A stretch of DNA of 64,000 nucleotides, from assembly GCA_013397435.1 (NCBI GenBank), contig VZRG01000264.1, positions 62,001 to 126,000 of the forward strand, given 5' to 3'. This document shows positions 59,201-64,000 of this stretch, piece after piece. The position numbers and the translations under genes are program-made. This DNA comes from Erythrocercus mccallii (Eukaryota; Chordata; Aves; Passeriformes; Dicruridae). The stretch's first letter is position 1, and each line of letters starts with the position of its first letter. The notes below the pieces were generated by a model, which had not been told where the DNA came from, did not search any database, and saw only the letters and a program-made list of their open reading frames with translations.

Positions 59201-62200
59201 GGTTTAATGTCTAGTAAAATAGTTCCAGTGAAATCTGGTTTTATATTTTTATAGATTTTTTTAGAATTATTGTATGCATATCTGCTTCTATCTATGAGGT
59301 TTTATAACAAGTATCTGTAGTTTAACTGGTATTTGCTTAACCGCCTAACACAAGAAACCCCTTACTCTAGTACACATAGGTAAGATTCTAAAAAGCTTAG
59401 TTGTGTTTCTGCACAGAGGTAATTTGGTAATTACTGCATGTCTGTAAATCTTGTAAACTGAGTGCTATAATATCACTTCCTCTTGTCCTACTCCCTCACC
59501 TATGAAACTGTGCTAATGAATCAGTTTCAGCTGCAGGAAGTATTCTTCATGTAACAGAGGGAAAAGCCACTGGCTATTAAAAATTATTTCCTTTGAAGTT
59601 TTAGCATTTTACATTTGTATGGGTGTAACTTCTATTTATTATCTTCACTATAGTTTCATATCCTTCAAAGGTTTTTAAGAATGTTTTACATTAATTAGCT
59701 TAATCAATCAAAAAATTTTTGTACTCTGATTCTACCAAATTTGGTTTTTTTCTCCCCCCACTTTTGCATTTTCTAGCGAGAAAATTTTATTCAACTTGTT
59801 TTCTTCAAGGTCTTATCTTTCACACTCCAAAGAGTGTGAAATTGTGAAATGGACTAGGTAATCTTCCCAGAATGTCTGTGTGTGTGTGTCTCTGTGTGTT
59901 GTGTGTGTGTACAGAGTAACCTGGAATCTTATATTTAATTTGTAGGAAGTGTTCTATGGTTGTCACCCTTAGGCTTGGCTATTTTGTGATTATATGGTCA
60001 GTGGTGCTAGTGGAACTGCTTCCAGGTTTGTTATGCTATGTGACACATAAGGTTGTGAATTAAATATGACCATTAAACAAGAGAAGAGACAGAAGGTGAT
60101 GAATAAGACCAAGGTAGCTGTCAGCTATTTCCTGGCAAGGAGAGGCTTCAGTGAAGAGCAGTTCTGAGCAGTGTTTTGTAAACAGTCCCTTTAAAAATAC
60201 TTGAAAAGGGAAATATCATACATGGCAAGGATTATTTGACAAAAATTTTCAAGCAAAAACAAAAGCACCGAAAGTGATTGAAAAAAAGAAATGGTGTGGT
60301 TTTATAAGGTGAATGTCTTATAAGACAATTTTTATAATGATATTTCAATGTTGTATAAAGATCCTTAGATTCCTTGGGAGTTGTCTGTTTTGTAGAATCT
60401 TGATTAGTGCCTCTGTCCTTTAGGTGAGGCATGCTGGTGGACAATACACCCTGCTTCAAAGCAAAGGTCAGAAGGAGAAAAAGTTCGCATAGGTGATGAC
60501 CTTATCCTGGTCAGTGTGTCCTCTGAAAGATACCTGGTAAGTTTGTTTCTTTAGATAGTGGTCAAATGGTGGGAAAATACAAAGTTCTGTGGGGGTGTCG
60601 GGAGGCTGGATAGGATTCTTATGAATTATTTTTTCTAATCTAAGGAGTAATGTCTGGTTGTAATACATTTTTATTTTTTTTCTCACTGAAAGGGGGAGGG
60701 TGGTGTCTGTGTGAGCCTGTGAGTCCCTCCTCCAGAACCAGACTGCTTCCATGCCTTTTTCCTAGATTTTAGAAGAATACTAATTTTAGAAGAAATTTGT
60801 ATATTTACTTTATGATTCATTATCTTCTGTTGATAAATTATTATACTAAATATTAAGTGCATAATTTTCATTGTTTCCTGTTACCATTGTCTTATTTCAG
60901 CATCTCTCTGTGTCAAATGGAAATATTCAGGTGGATGCCTCCTTTATGCAGACACTATGGAATGTACATCCTATATGCTCAGGAAGCAATATTACAGAAG
61001 GTTTGCCATTTTATTTATTTACACATGAATATGAATTAGATTAATTTATGCTTTTGATAAAGAGGGAAAATAAAAACAAATTCCTCTCAGAATATCAACC
61101 AAAATGTTTAATGAAAATAAAGAAACGGAGCTTAGGATGAATACTTGAAGGGAAAACAGGGAAATACAGATACATTACCTGGATTTGCTGAAGAAAAGCT
61201 GAATGAGTGCTGAAACTTTAGAATAACCAAGCTTTAAAAGCTGCATGAGAATTGAAGACTTGGTTTAATTTGGTGGAGTAGTAGCTGCAGAATAACTAAA
61301 GTCAGAAAAGTTAGATTTTTGTGTACAATTTTCCTAATTACAGTTTTTCCACTACAGATCAAACAGGAGATAAAGGTACAGGCAAAGTGGAAAGCAGTTT
61401 TCTCAAAGTTCCTATTTCAGTCTCTTAGTTCTGCTTTTTACAAACATTTCCTCAATATCTTTTCTGGATGTCACAGCCATGCATCCTTATGGTCTTCACT
61501 TATTCAGCCTAAATCCTACACCACAGGGTCAGGGAGAGGAGAGTCAGGAAGGAGAGGGGAGGGGCAGGAGGGGAGGAGCCATCAAGAAAACATAAGTAAC
61601 AGAAAAGTACATTTTTTTCCCAATATTTCTTTGCTTTGATTTTATATTAATTGGCAAGACGGTACTTGTCAGTTACAGTTTTCCTCATTTACAAATTTAT
61701 GTTGAATCAGCTGGACAGTATAAAAATTTGCTTCTACCCTTCCTCCTTAATGTGTGTTCTTTTAAAAGTCAGTAACTCCACTTACAAGGTCAGAACAGTT
61801 TGGACTAGGATCTGATGAGTCATTCTCCTACACCTTCTTTGTCTTTCTCTTTCTAGTATGAGGCAGAGTGCCTGGTTTTTGACCTGTACTCTTTCTGTTA
61901 AATGGGTTGGAAAGTTAGCTTCCATTAAACTTAATCTTCAGAACTGCAAAATGTTCTTCTGTCCTCTGTCTCCTGCTGCACCTTTGATTTTGAAACAAAT
62001 GATAAATGTCAGAAGAAACTGATGAAATCATGGAACTATTTTGTATTGAGATCATTTAAACTGTATTAAGGGAGAGAAAATGATGGTATTATCTATTTGA
62101 TTTGGCTTTTACCTAAAGCATTCAATTTTCAAAACAATAATTATTTTTGTTGTTTTAAAGAAGTTTTTAATTTTCTTTTCTGTCTAAGAATCCTAATTTG

Positions 62201-62530
62201 AGTTTTAAATGTTAAAAGTTTGCTTTTGTTTTTTCTTCATTTTCAGAAGAAATATTAAAAAAAGGTACTAAACCCCAGTAGGTTGATACATTAAATTTGT
62301 TCTTGTTTAGTTTCAGTTATGAGTGAAAATTTGGAAAATAGACCTTATTGGGGGTCTTAAATTTTTTAAACTTTCATGAGCGTGTTATTTTCATAGTCGA
62401 TGTTTTAGCTAATGAGTTAATGAACTTCTTTTTCAGGATATCTTCTTGGTGGGCATGTAGTACGTTTTTTCCATGGCCATGATGAATGCTTGACAATTCC
62501 ATCTACGGATCAAAATGATTCACAGCACAA
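5153..62530 (+). CDS. RYR3: Ryanodine receptor 3, 5' part of gene (coding exons 1-8, residues 1-246)
   Basis: RYR3 encodes a homotetrameric calcium-release channel of the sarcoplasmic/endoplasmic reticulum. The eight exons seen here encode its cytosolic N-terminal domain (first beta-trefoil and MIR-type repeats), which lies at subunit interfaces and takes part in gating. The spliced frame is open for 740 coding bases and starts MAEGGEGGEDEIQFLRT. Paralogue choice: the MAEGG start, FLEPTSEAK, PPDLCVCNFVLEQSL, SNGNIQVDASFMQTLW and FHGHDECL match RYR3 as I know the family. RYR1 and RYR2 have a methionine inside HGHMDECL that is absent here, and the extra VDVEKW-type segment of RYR2 before AQGGGHRT is also missing. 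Introns are 47,485, 1,726, 2,141, 1,074, 2,412, 364 and 1,436 bp, with intron 8 open. The protein is about 4,870 residues in other vertebrates, so roughly 95 percent lies off the right edge. No frameshift or internal stop is seen. The family is certain; the RYR3 paralogue is very likely. Confidence 0.96.
5204..14110. other. RYR3 intron 1, proximal part, no gene or large repeat seen
   Basis: About 8.9 kb of AT-rich intronic sequence. I see no CR1 or LTR remnant and no splice-bounded open frame with family resemblance. It holds one pentanucleotide microsatellite (11316-11360) and a mildly GC-richer stretch at about 12760-13100. A 137-codon frame on the minus strand (12189-11776) has no recognisable motif and is treated as chance. 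Confidence 0.55.
11316..11360. repeat. (CATAT)9 pentanucleotide microsatellite
   Basis: Nine perfect tandem copies of CATAT, flanked by degenerate ATC/ATCATC units on both sides. Length polymorphism is likely. Confidence 0.95.
14116..14652 (+). mobile_element. Solo LTR of an endogenous retrovirus (ERVL-like by 5-bp target duplication)
   Basis: The 537 bp element starts TGTTGGGG and ends TCTCACA, giving the canonical 5'-TG...CA-3' termini. It is bounded by a perfect 5-bp direct repeat TTTGA (14111-14115 and 14653-14657). A polyadenylation signal AATAAA sits at 14576-14581, about 75 bases before the end, which fits the + orientation. No gag, pol or env sequence flanks it, so it is a solo LTR left by recombination between two LTRs. 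A 5-bp duplication is typical of class III (ERVL-type) avian elements; the family name is not determined. Confidence 0.82.
14658..17691. other. RYR3 intron 1, no gene seen
   Basis: AT-rich sequence with several poly-A/T and TA-rich patches (for example 14935-14985 and 16435-16490). No repeat family or coding signal is recognised. Confidence 0.55.
17692..17912 (+). mobile_element. CR1 LINE 3' fragment
   Basis: Sense-oriented CR1 3' end: GGAAGAAGTTCTTCACAG, GGGCTGCCCATGGAGGTG, ATCCCTAGAGGTGTTCAAGG and the terminal GGTTGGACTCGATGATCTCAA then TAATTCTGTGATCCTGT. It is 5'-truncated, with no coding capacity left. Confidence 0.92.
17913..21869. other. RYR3 intron 1, no gene seen
   Basis: Mostly unique-looking AT-rich DNA. 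An AAAC-rich microsatellite lies at about 19206-19243. The stretch 19650-19960 is less AT-rich and has the look of an old interspersed repeat, but I cannot name it. Confidence 0.5.
21870..22535 (-). mobile_element. CR1 LINE 3' fragment (ORF2 tail and 3' UTR)
   Basis: Read on the minus strand, this runs from the ORF2 C-terminal code (LPVEKDLGELVSSCLNL, near 22500) through the LFSLEKRSFRGKLF-like region to the terminal CTTGATGATTCTATGGTTCC. The long + strand frame 21907-22602 is only the reverse complement of this repeat and is not a gene. Confidence 0.92.
22536..28841. other. RYR3 intron 1, no gene seen
   Basis: About 6.3 kb without a recognised gene or large repeat. It holds T/G-rich simple sequence at about 23228-23272, an (ATAG) tetranucleotide at 25327-25352 and a (TTTA)-like patch near 26552-26572. 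Confidence 0.55.
25327..25352. repeat. (ATAG)6.5 tetranucleotide microsatellite
   Basis: Six perfect ATAG units plus a partial unit, preceded by a short GTGTGT run. Confidence 0.93.
28842..29640 (-). mobile_element. CR1 LINE 3' fragment (~800 bp)
   Basis: On the minus strand it begins with degenerate ORF2 C-terminal code (GLLISGELNMSQQCPGSQEG near 29500) and continues with the CR1 ORF2/3' UTR hallmarks SFGLFSLEETDG and NGLKLCQG down to the tail at 28842. Several stops and frameshifts mark it as dead. It is more G+C-rich than the surrounding intron. Confidence 0.92.
29641..36659. other. RYR3 intron 1, no gene seen
   Basis: About 7 kb of AT-rich sequence. The longest frame (minus strand, 30636-30157, 159 codons) shows no domain, no splice context and no family resemblance, and I treat it as chance. 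No repeat is recognised. Confidence 0.5.
36660..37260. repeat. Unclassified repeat-like block with degenerate internal tandem similarity
   Basis: This stretch is clearly richer in G+C than its flanks. It contains two diverged copies of a ~150-base unit: GGACTCAGACCTCAGATGAAG ... CAGCAACGCGAGCAAGTA from 36715 and GGACTGGAATCAGACTTTGG ... CAGCATCCAGAGCAAGCAAG from 36864. A weaker third unit starts near 37030. It may be an old avian interspersed repeat or minisatellite; I cannot assign a family. Confidence 0.45.
37289..37458 (+). mobile_element. CR1-like LINE 3' fragment
   Basis: Diverged sense CR1 tail: CAAACACTGGAACAGGTAG, TCTGTCTCAGGATATATTTAAAAC and the terminal GGGTACAACTAGACAGTC with CATTTCCAACTC. 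Its 3' end meets the 3' end of the next, oppositely oriented CR1. Confidence 0.75.
37459..38560 (-). mobile_element. CR1 LINE with 3' tail joined to an ORF1 esterase-like remnant
   Basis: The part 37459-37772 is, on the minus strand, a typical CR1 3' tail (ITRDRMKGNGLKLQQRFRLD; MLPRKVVESPSLDSEW). From about 37775 to 38220 the minus strand instead reads like an SGNH/GDSL-esterase-type ORF1 segment: VRDVTKKLSSLVQPF, YPLLVVQMGNNEVPRSQR, GPGAQVVF, and further on LLTTDGEHLSQ. These match the pattern of the VxxGxNE and DGxHLS blocks of avian non-LTR ORF1 proteins. At least one in-frame stop follows DLTALG. ORF2 is missing between the two parts. The far boundary near 38560 is uncertain. Confidence 0.72.
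38561..42086. other. RYR3 intron 1, no gene seen
   Basis: AT-rich sequence without recognised genes or repeats. Confidence 0.55.
42087..42575 (-). mobile_element. CR1 LINE 3' fragment
   Basis: The + strand begins ATGGAATCATAGGATGGTTT and continues with the reverse complement of CR1 3' UTR and ORF2 tail (AGGGACATTTTTTCAATGGATCAGG; GAGATCTCCCTGAAGCCTTC; CTTCTCCAGGATGAA). It ends near CTGCTCTAACATGTCCA. It is old, with many indels. Confidence 0.9.
42713..43294 (-). mobile_element. Solo LTR of an avian endogenous retrovirus
   Basis: The 582 bp element has termini TGTCATGGTTTAACCC and CTGAAACCAGAACA, the well-known ends of a widespread bird LTR family. The usual orientation (TGTTCTGGTTTCAGC start) puts it on the minus strand. 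Flanking bases GTTTC (42708-42712) and ATTTC (43295-43299) form a 5-bp target duplication with one mismatch. Internal landmarks are GATGTCACATGGTCTGGAAT and TCACCTGCCCTGACTGTG. No retroviral coding sequence is attached, so it is a solo LTR. Confidence 0.9.
43300..47228. other. RYR3 intron 1, no gene seen
   Basis: AT-rich sequence. A T/G-rich tract at about 45597-45690 is followed by a run of 17 A at 45704-45720. No coding or repeat family signal is recognised. Confidence 0.55.
45704..45720. repeat. A17 homopolymer
   Basis: Seventeen consecutive A after GTC, next to a T/G-rich low-complexity tract. No retrocopy is recognised upstream, so it is recorded as simple sequence. Confidence 0.9.
47229..47404 (-). 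mobile_element. Internal fragment of the same LTR family as 42713-43294
   Basis: The block from CTGAGCATGATGTCACATGG to GCCCTGCTCAGCAATAACAA is nearly identical to 43017-43194 of the solo LTR. The TG and CA termini and any target duplication are missing, so both ends are lost. An A19 run (47485-47503) and A7 follow about 80 bases later. Confidence 0.9.
47485..47511. repeat. Poly-A tract (A19-T-A7)
   Basis: Simple homopolymer tract downstream of the LTR fragment. Confidence 0.93.
47512..50458. other. RYR3 intron 1, no gene seen
   Basis: AT-rich sequence including an A/C-only-like simple tract at 49591-49690. No gene is recognised. Confidence 0.55.
49591..49690. repeat. A/C-rich simple repeat, (AACC)n / (AAAC)n
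   Basis: About 100 bases composed almost entirely of A and C on the + strand, with AACC units near 49595-49621 and AAAC / C-run units after it. Confidence 0.9.
50459..50735 (-). mobile_element. CR1 LINE 3' fragment
   Basis: The + strand shows CATAGAACCATACAATAGTT and GTGTTGGAAAAGATG, then CCAACCTGGCCTTGAACACA, TCCAGGGATGGGGAATCCAC and CTGGGCAACCTGTGCCAGTG: the reverse complement of a CR1 3' end. It is 5'-truncated. Confidence 0.92.
50736..52688. other. RYR3 intron 1, distal end
   Basis: AT-rich sequence leading to the exon 2 acceptor. The stretch 51640-51860 is less AT-rich than its neighbours, and no repeat is recognised in it. No coding sequence is seen. Confidence 0.55.
52689..52808 (+). 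CDS. RYR3: RYR3 coding exon 2 (residues 18-57)
   Basis: The 120 bp exon is bounded by acceptor TGTGACAG and donor GTAAGA, phase 0 at both ends. It encodes DDEVVLQCVANIHKEQRKFC followed by the conserved LAAEGLGNRLCFLEPTSEAK. The AAEG(F/L)GNRLCFLE block is a hallmark of all ryanodine receptors. The exon lies 47.5 kb downstream of exon 1. Because both flanks are phase 0, skipping it would keep the frame. Confidence 0.97.
52809..54534. other. RYR3 intron 2
   Basis: 1,726 bp intron with GTAAGA donor and GCAG acceptor. Apart from the CR1 fragment at 53603-53960, no feature is recognised. Confidence 0.9.
53603..53960 (-). mobile_element. CR1 LINE 3' fragment in RYR3 intron 2
   Basis: CATAGAATACAGAGTTGTTAAGGTTGGAAAG, AAGGTCATCTAGTCCAAACTC and CTACAACCTCTCTGGGCAACC are the reverse complement of a CR1 tail. 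The similarity fades past about 53960. It is the only repeat recognised between exons 2 and 8. Confidence 0.88.
54535..54642 (+). CDS. RYR3: RYR3 coding exon 3 (residues 58-93)
   Basis: The 108 bp exon has acceptor TTTTTGCAG and a perfect donor GTAAGT at 54643, phase 0 on both sides. It carries PPDLCVCNFVLEQSLSVRAL and then QEMLASTGDNASEG. The VLEQSLSVRALQEML helix is near-invariant in the family, while the last ten residues are the variable linker that differs among RYR1, RYR2 and RYR3. In human RYR2 in-frame loss of the equivalent exon 3 is a known disease lesion (established knowledge, not seen here). Confidence 0.97.
54643..56783. other. RYR3 intron 3
   Basis: 2,141 bp AT-rich intron. 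I see no repeat family or RNA gene in it. Confidence 0.85.
56784..56858 (+). CDS. RYR3: RYR3 coding exon 4 (residues 94-118)
   Basis: The 75 bp exon is flanked by acceptor CTGTTCTGCAG and donor GTGAGT, phase 0. It encodes AAQGGGHRTLLYGHAILLRH then SFSEM and begins the first MIR-type repeat. Residue 117 is glutamate, where RYR3 and RYR2 of other vertebrates, as I remember them, have glycine and RYR1 has arginine. The exon is far richer in G+C and CpG (six CpG in 75 bases) than its surroundings, and a very AT-rich tract starts about 30 bases after it. Confidence 0.96.
56859..57932. other. RYR3 intron 4
   Basis: 1,074 bp intron. Its first 150 bases include an extreme AT tract (about 56888-57008). 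Nothing else is recognised. Confidence 0.85.
56888..57008. repeat. AT-only low-complexity tract (TTAATTAA / AATAAATA units)
   Basis: About 120 bases almost free of G and C, with repeated ATTAATTAAT and AATAAATAAA motifs. They are largely self-complementary and so able to form hairpins. It begins about 30 bases past the exon 4 donor. Confidence 0.92.
57933..58011 (+). CDS. RYR3: RYR3 coding exon 5 (residues 119-144 plus first base of codon 145)
   Basis: The 79 bp exon has acceptor ATTTTGCAG and donor GTATGG, and leaves one base (phase 1) of a glycine codon completed by exon 6. It encodes YLTCLTSSRSQTDKLAFDVG followed by LRENAA. The TDKLAFDVGL core is conserved across ryanodine receptors and belongs to the first MIR repeat of the beta-trefoil. 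Losing the exon would shift the frame. Confidence 0.97.
58012..60423. other. RYR3 intron 5
   Basis: 2,412 bp intron. It holds a (TG)-rich microsatellite at 59876-59911 and no recognised gene or transposon. Confidence 0.85.
59876..59911. repeat. (TG)n dinucleotide microsatellite, interrupted
   Basis: CTGTGTGTGTGTGTCTCTGT followed by GTGTTGTGTGTGTGTAC; imperfect TG repeat in intron 5. Confidence 0.9.
60424..60536 (+). CDS. RYR3: RYR3 coding exon 6 (end of codon 145 to residue 182)
   Basis: The 113 bp exon starts after a TAG acceptor (GTCCTTTAG) and ends at donor GTAAGT. It encodes GEACWWTIHPASKQRSEGEK then VRIGDDLILVSVSSERYL. GEACWWTIHPASKQRSEGEKVR is among the most strongly conserved stretches of the RyR N-terminal domain and fixes the reading frame across the phase-1 junction with exon 5. 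Confidence 0.97.
60537..60900. other. RYR3 intron 6
   Basis: 364 bp intron, the shortest here, with donor GTAAGT and acceptor TTTCAG. No feature is seen inside. Confidence 0.9.
60901..61000 (+). CDS. RYR3: RYR3 coding exon 7 (residues 183-215 plus first base of codon 216)
   Basis: The 100 bp exon follows acceptor CTTATTTCAG and encodes HLSVSNGNIQVDASFMQTLW then NVHPICSGSNITE. The VSNGNIQVDASFMQ segment separates RYR3 from RYR1 (TASGELQVDASFMQ) and RYR2 (YGNGSLHVDAAFQQ). The donor reads G|GTTTGC, weaker than all others here. The frame and family alignment require this boundary, because the next exon supplies the two missing bases of glycine 216. Confidence 0.95.
61001..62436. other. RYR3 intron 7
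   Basis: 1,436 bp intron with an atypical donor GTTTGC. It contains a purine-rich, G-run-rich tract at 61525-61579. No repeat family is recognised. Confidence 0.85.
61525..61579 (+). other. G-run-rich purine tract in intron 7 (possible G-quadruplex former)
   Basis: Runs of G at 61526-61528, 61532-61534, 61556-61559, 61561-61564 and 61570-61573 lie on the transcribed-sense strand within an otherwise AT-rich intron. Confidence 0.6.
62437..62530 (+). CDS. RYR3: RYR3 coding exon 8 (end of codon 216 to residue 246 plus two bases)
   Basis: The 94 bp exon has acceptor TCTTTTTCAG and perfect donor GTAAGT at 62531. It encodes GYLLGGHVVRFFHGHDECLT then IPSTDQNDSQH and two bases (AA) of codon 247, so the next exon starts in phase 2. 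HGHDECL without the methionine of RYR1/RYR2 supports RYR3. No exon 9 candidate is seen before the window ends. Confidence 0.96.
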
Positions 62531-64000
62531 GTAAGTGATGGTGCATTTTTCAGTATTTCCTTCTTTCAAAAAGGAAACAGAATGCGAGTTGAATTTGAGG
62601 TTAGGTAGATTAAGCACTCTATACAGGAGTCTTTAATTAGGCAATGACAATGTACAAGACACTGAAACTTACTAAAAAGAAAATCAGTCATGAACTCTTT
62701 CATTGTTGAAATTCGAGTAGTTGATTTTCACTGAGATTTCATCCTGTTATGTTGCTTATGTTATGTTCATATTACTATAAGTAGAGGTATGAAAGTGTTA
62801 GCAGGAAGATGGTAATGTGAAAAAAACCCCAATCCCTAAAATAACTTTGTAAGTTTGGCCTCTACAATGGCTTTCATATTTTATATATTTTGCACCTTTT
62901 TTGCAAATTTTTAGCTTTTTCAAATTTGATTAACATATTAAGAAAACTACATCATATTAGCATATAAAACACTTTTGTATTAAACTTATATCTACAGTTG
63001 TCACCTATTATGTTGATTTGTTATTTGACTTTTTCTGTGGTTTTTGAACTTTTTGTCAATCAGAAGCAAAGCGAGCTAATAATTTTTCAACACAAACATG
63101 CTAGCTTTAAAAATCATATTCAAAAAATAAGACCTTTCTACCAATTGTGGTAAATAAGTTAAGCTTTAGGTAATGTGATACCACAATTAACATTCAATTA
63201 AGTCAAGTCTAAATTTTCCATGTTTACATTCCTGTGGAGTTACAATGTCTCCAAGTCCTAAAGAGAACCCAAAGTGAATTTTTATTGCTGTTCTCTCCAT
63301 ATATGTTCTCTCCATATATGTAAAGAAAAAGAAAAAATGTTTTGACTGTTATGAAGATGTACACACATAGTATAAAAATACTGGCAAATGTTAGGATGTT
63401 GCATTCAGACTTATTTTTATCCTTTATTTTATAAAGGACCCATTTTAGCAAGGTTCAAATAAGCACTGAGCTGTTTCAGTGTGTTTAGAAATGCTCTACT
63501 TTGCTACTTGTCTCACTTATATAGAAGTCTGATATAGCCAACATTAGAACTAATTGTAGAGTCCTATTCCCCAGTATGATGTGATTCGTTATGTAGGGTT
63601 GATGTGTTTTGTTACTGGCTTCAGATTTGCTTCCATGTTTTTTATGCTAAGTAAATAAAAGGGTAAAATTAAAATGTGTATTTTTCTGAATGAAATCTGT
63701 ATATTTATAATCCTAAAATTGGATGCTATATTGAAAATTTTCAAATGTGTGATAGTGATAGATGATTTGAAGTTGTCTTTTCTTTTGGATTTATGAGCTG
63801 AGTGACAGACGTAAGGCCAAGTTTGTACTGTGTCACAGTTATAGGAGTCATGTTTACATTATCAAAACAAAATGAAAATACAAGAAAACTCCAAAGAGTA
63901 ATAAGAACAGTAGAGAGATATGTAGAAAATGGTTATGTTTTTCCATCTTTTTATTTAATCAGTTCTATGCATTTCCTTAGGAATGTTAAATAAGTTAAGT
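62531..64000. other. RYR3 intron 8, open at the window edge
   Basis: At least 1,470 bp after the exon 8 donor. No exon 9 (expected to begin with the third base of codon 247) and no repeat is recognised. Confidence 0.8.

Noticed and set aside
1..64000. CRISPR array, bacterial operon, phage or mobile defence system
   Set aside because: The window is vertebrate nuclear DNA with spliced exons and avian retroelements; no regularly spaced repeats or prokaryotic gene layout are present.
1..64000. tRNA, snRNA or microRNA genes
   Set aside because: No A/B-box pairs with cloverleaf or clear long hairpins were spotted by eye; a covariance-model search would be needed to exclude small RNAs fully.

Overview
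The window is AT-rich vertebrate nuclear DNA and almost certainly avian. It carries at least ten CR1 (chicken repeat 1) LINE fragments with typical avian 3' tails, plus two solo LTRs of bird-type endogenous retroviruses. One of these has the widespread avian TGTCATGGTTTAACC...CTGAAACCAGAACA termini, which fits a neoavian (for example songbird) genome better than chicken; that lineage call is weak.

There is one recognisable protein-coding gene: the 5' end of a ryanodine receptor gene on the + strand. I assign it to RYR3. Eight coding exons can be placed to the base (5153-5203, 52689-52808, 54535-54642, 56784-56858, 57933-58011, 60424-60536, 60901-61000, 62437-62530). All junctions are GT-AG, the reading frame stays open through every join, and together they encode residues 1-246 plus two bases of codon 247. 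This is the cytosolic N-terminal domain (beta-trefoil / MIR region) of the calcium-release channel. The rest of the gene lies beyond the right edge.

Layout: 1-633 is the 3' part of a CR1 element. 634-4960 is upstream intergenic DNA with one small CR1 tail. 4960-5152 is the presumptive promoter and 5' UTR. Exon 1 is followed by a 47.5 kb first intron (5204-52688) holding the two solo LTRs, a third LTR fragment, most of the CR1 copies, one unclassified repeat-like block and several microsatellites. Exons 2-8 are packed into the last 10 kb with introns of 0.36-2.4 kb, and intron 8 runs off the window.

I found no tRNA, rRNA, CRISPR, operon or microbial-type system. The short open frames scattered through the intron look like chance or repeat-derived frames. 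The most interesting items are details of the RYR3 5' end (promoter without an obvious CpG island, a CpG-dense exon 4, a weak exon 7 donor, one unusual residue) and of repeat history (a solo LTR with perfect target duplication, a CR1 copy that joins an ORF1 esterase remnant directly to a 3' tail, tail-to-tail CR1s, and an LTR fragment cut at both ends).
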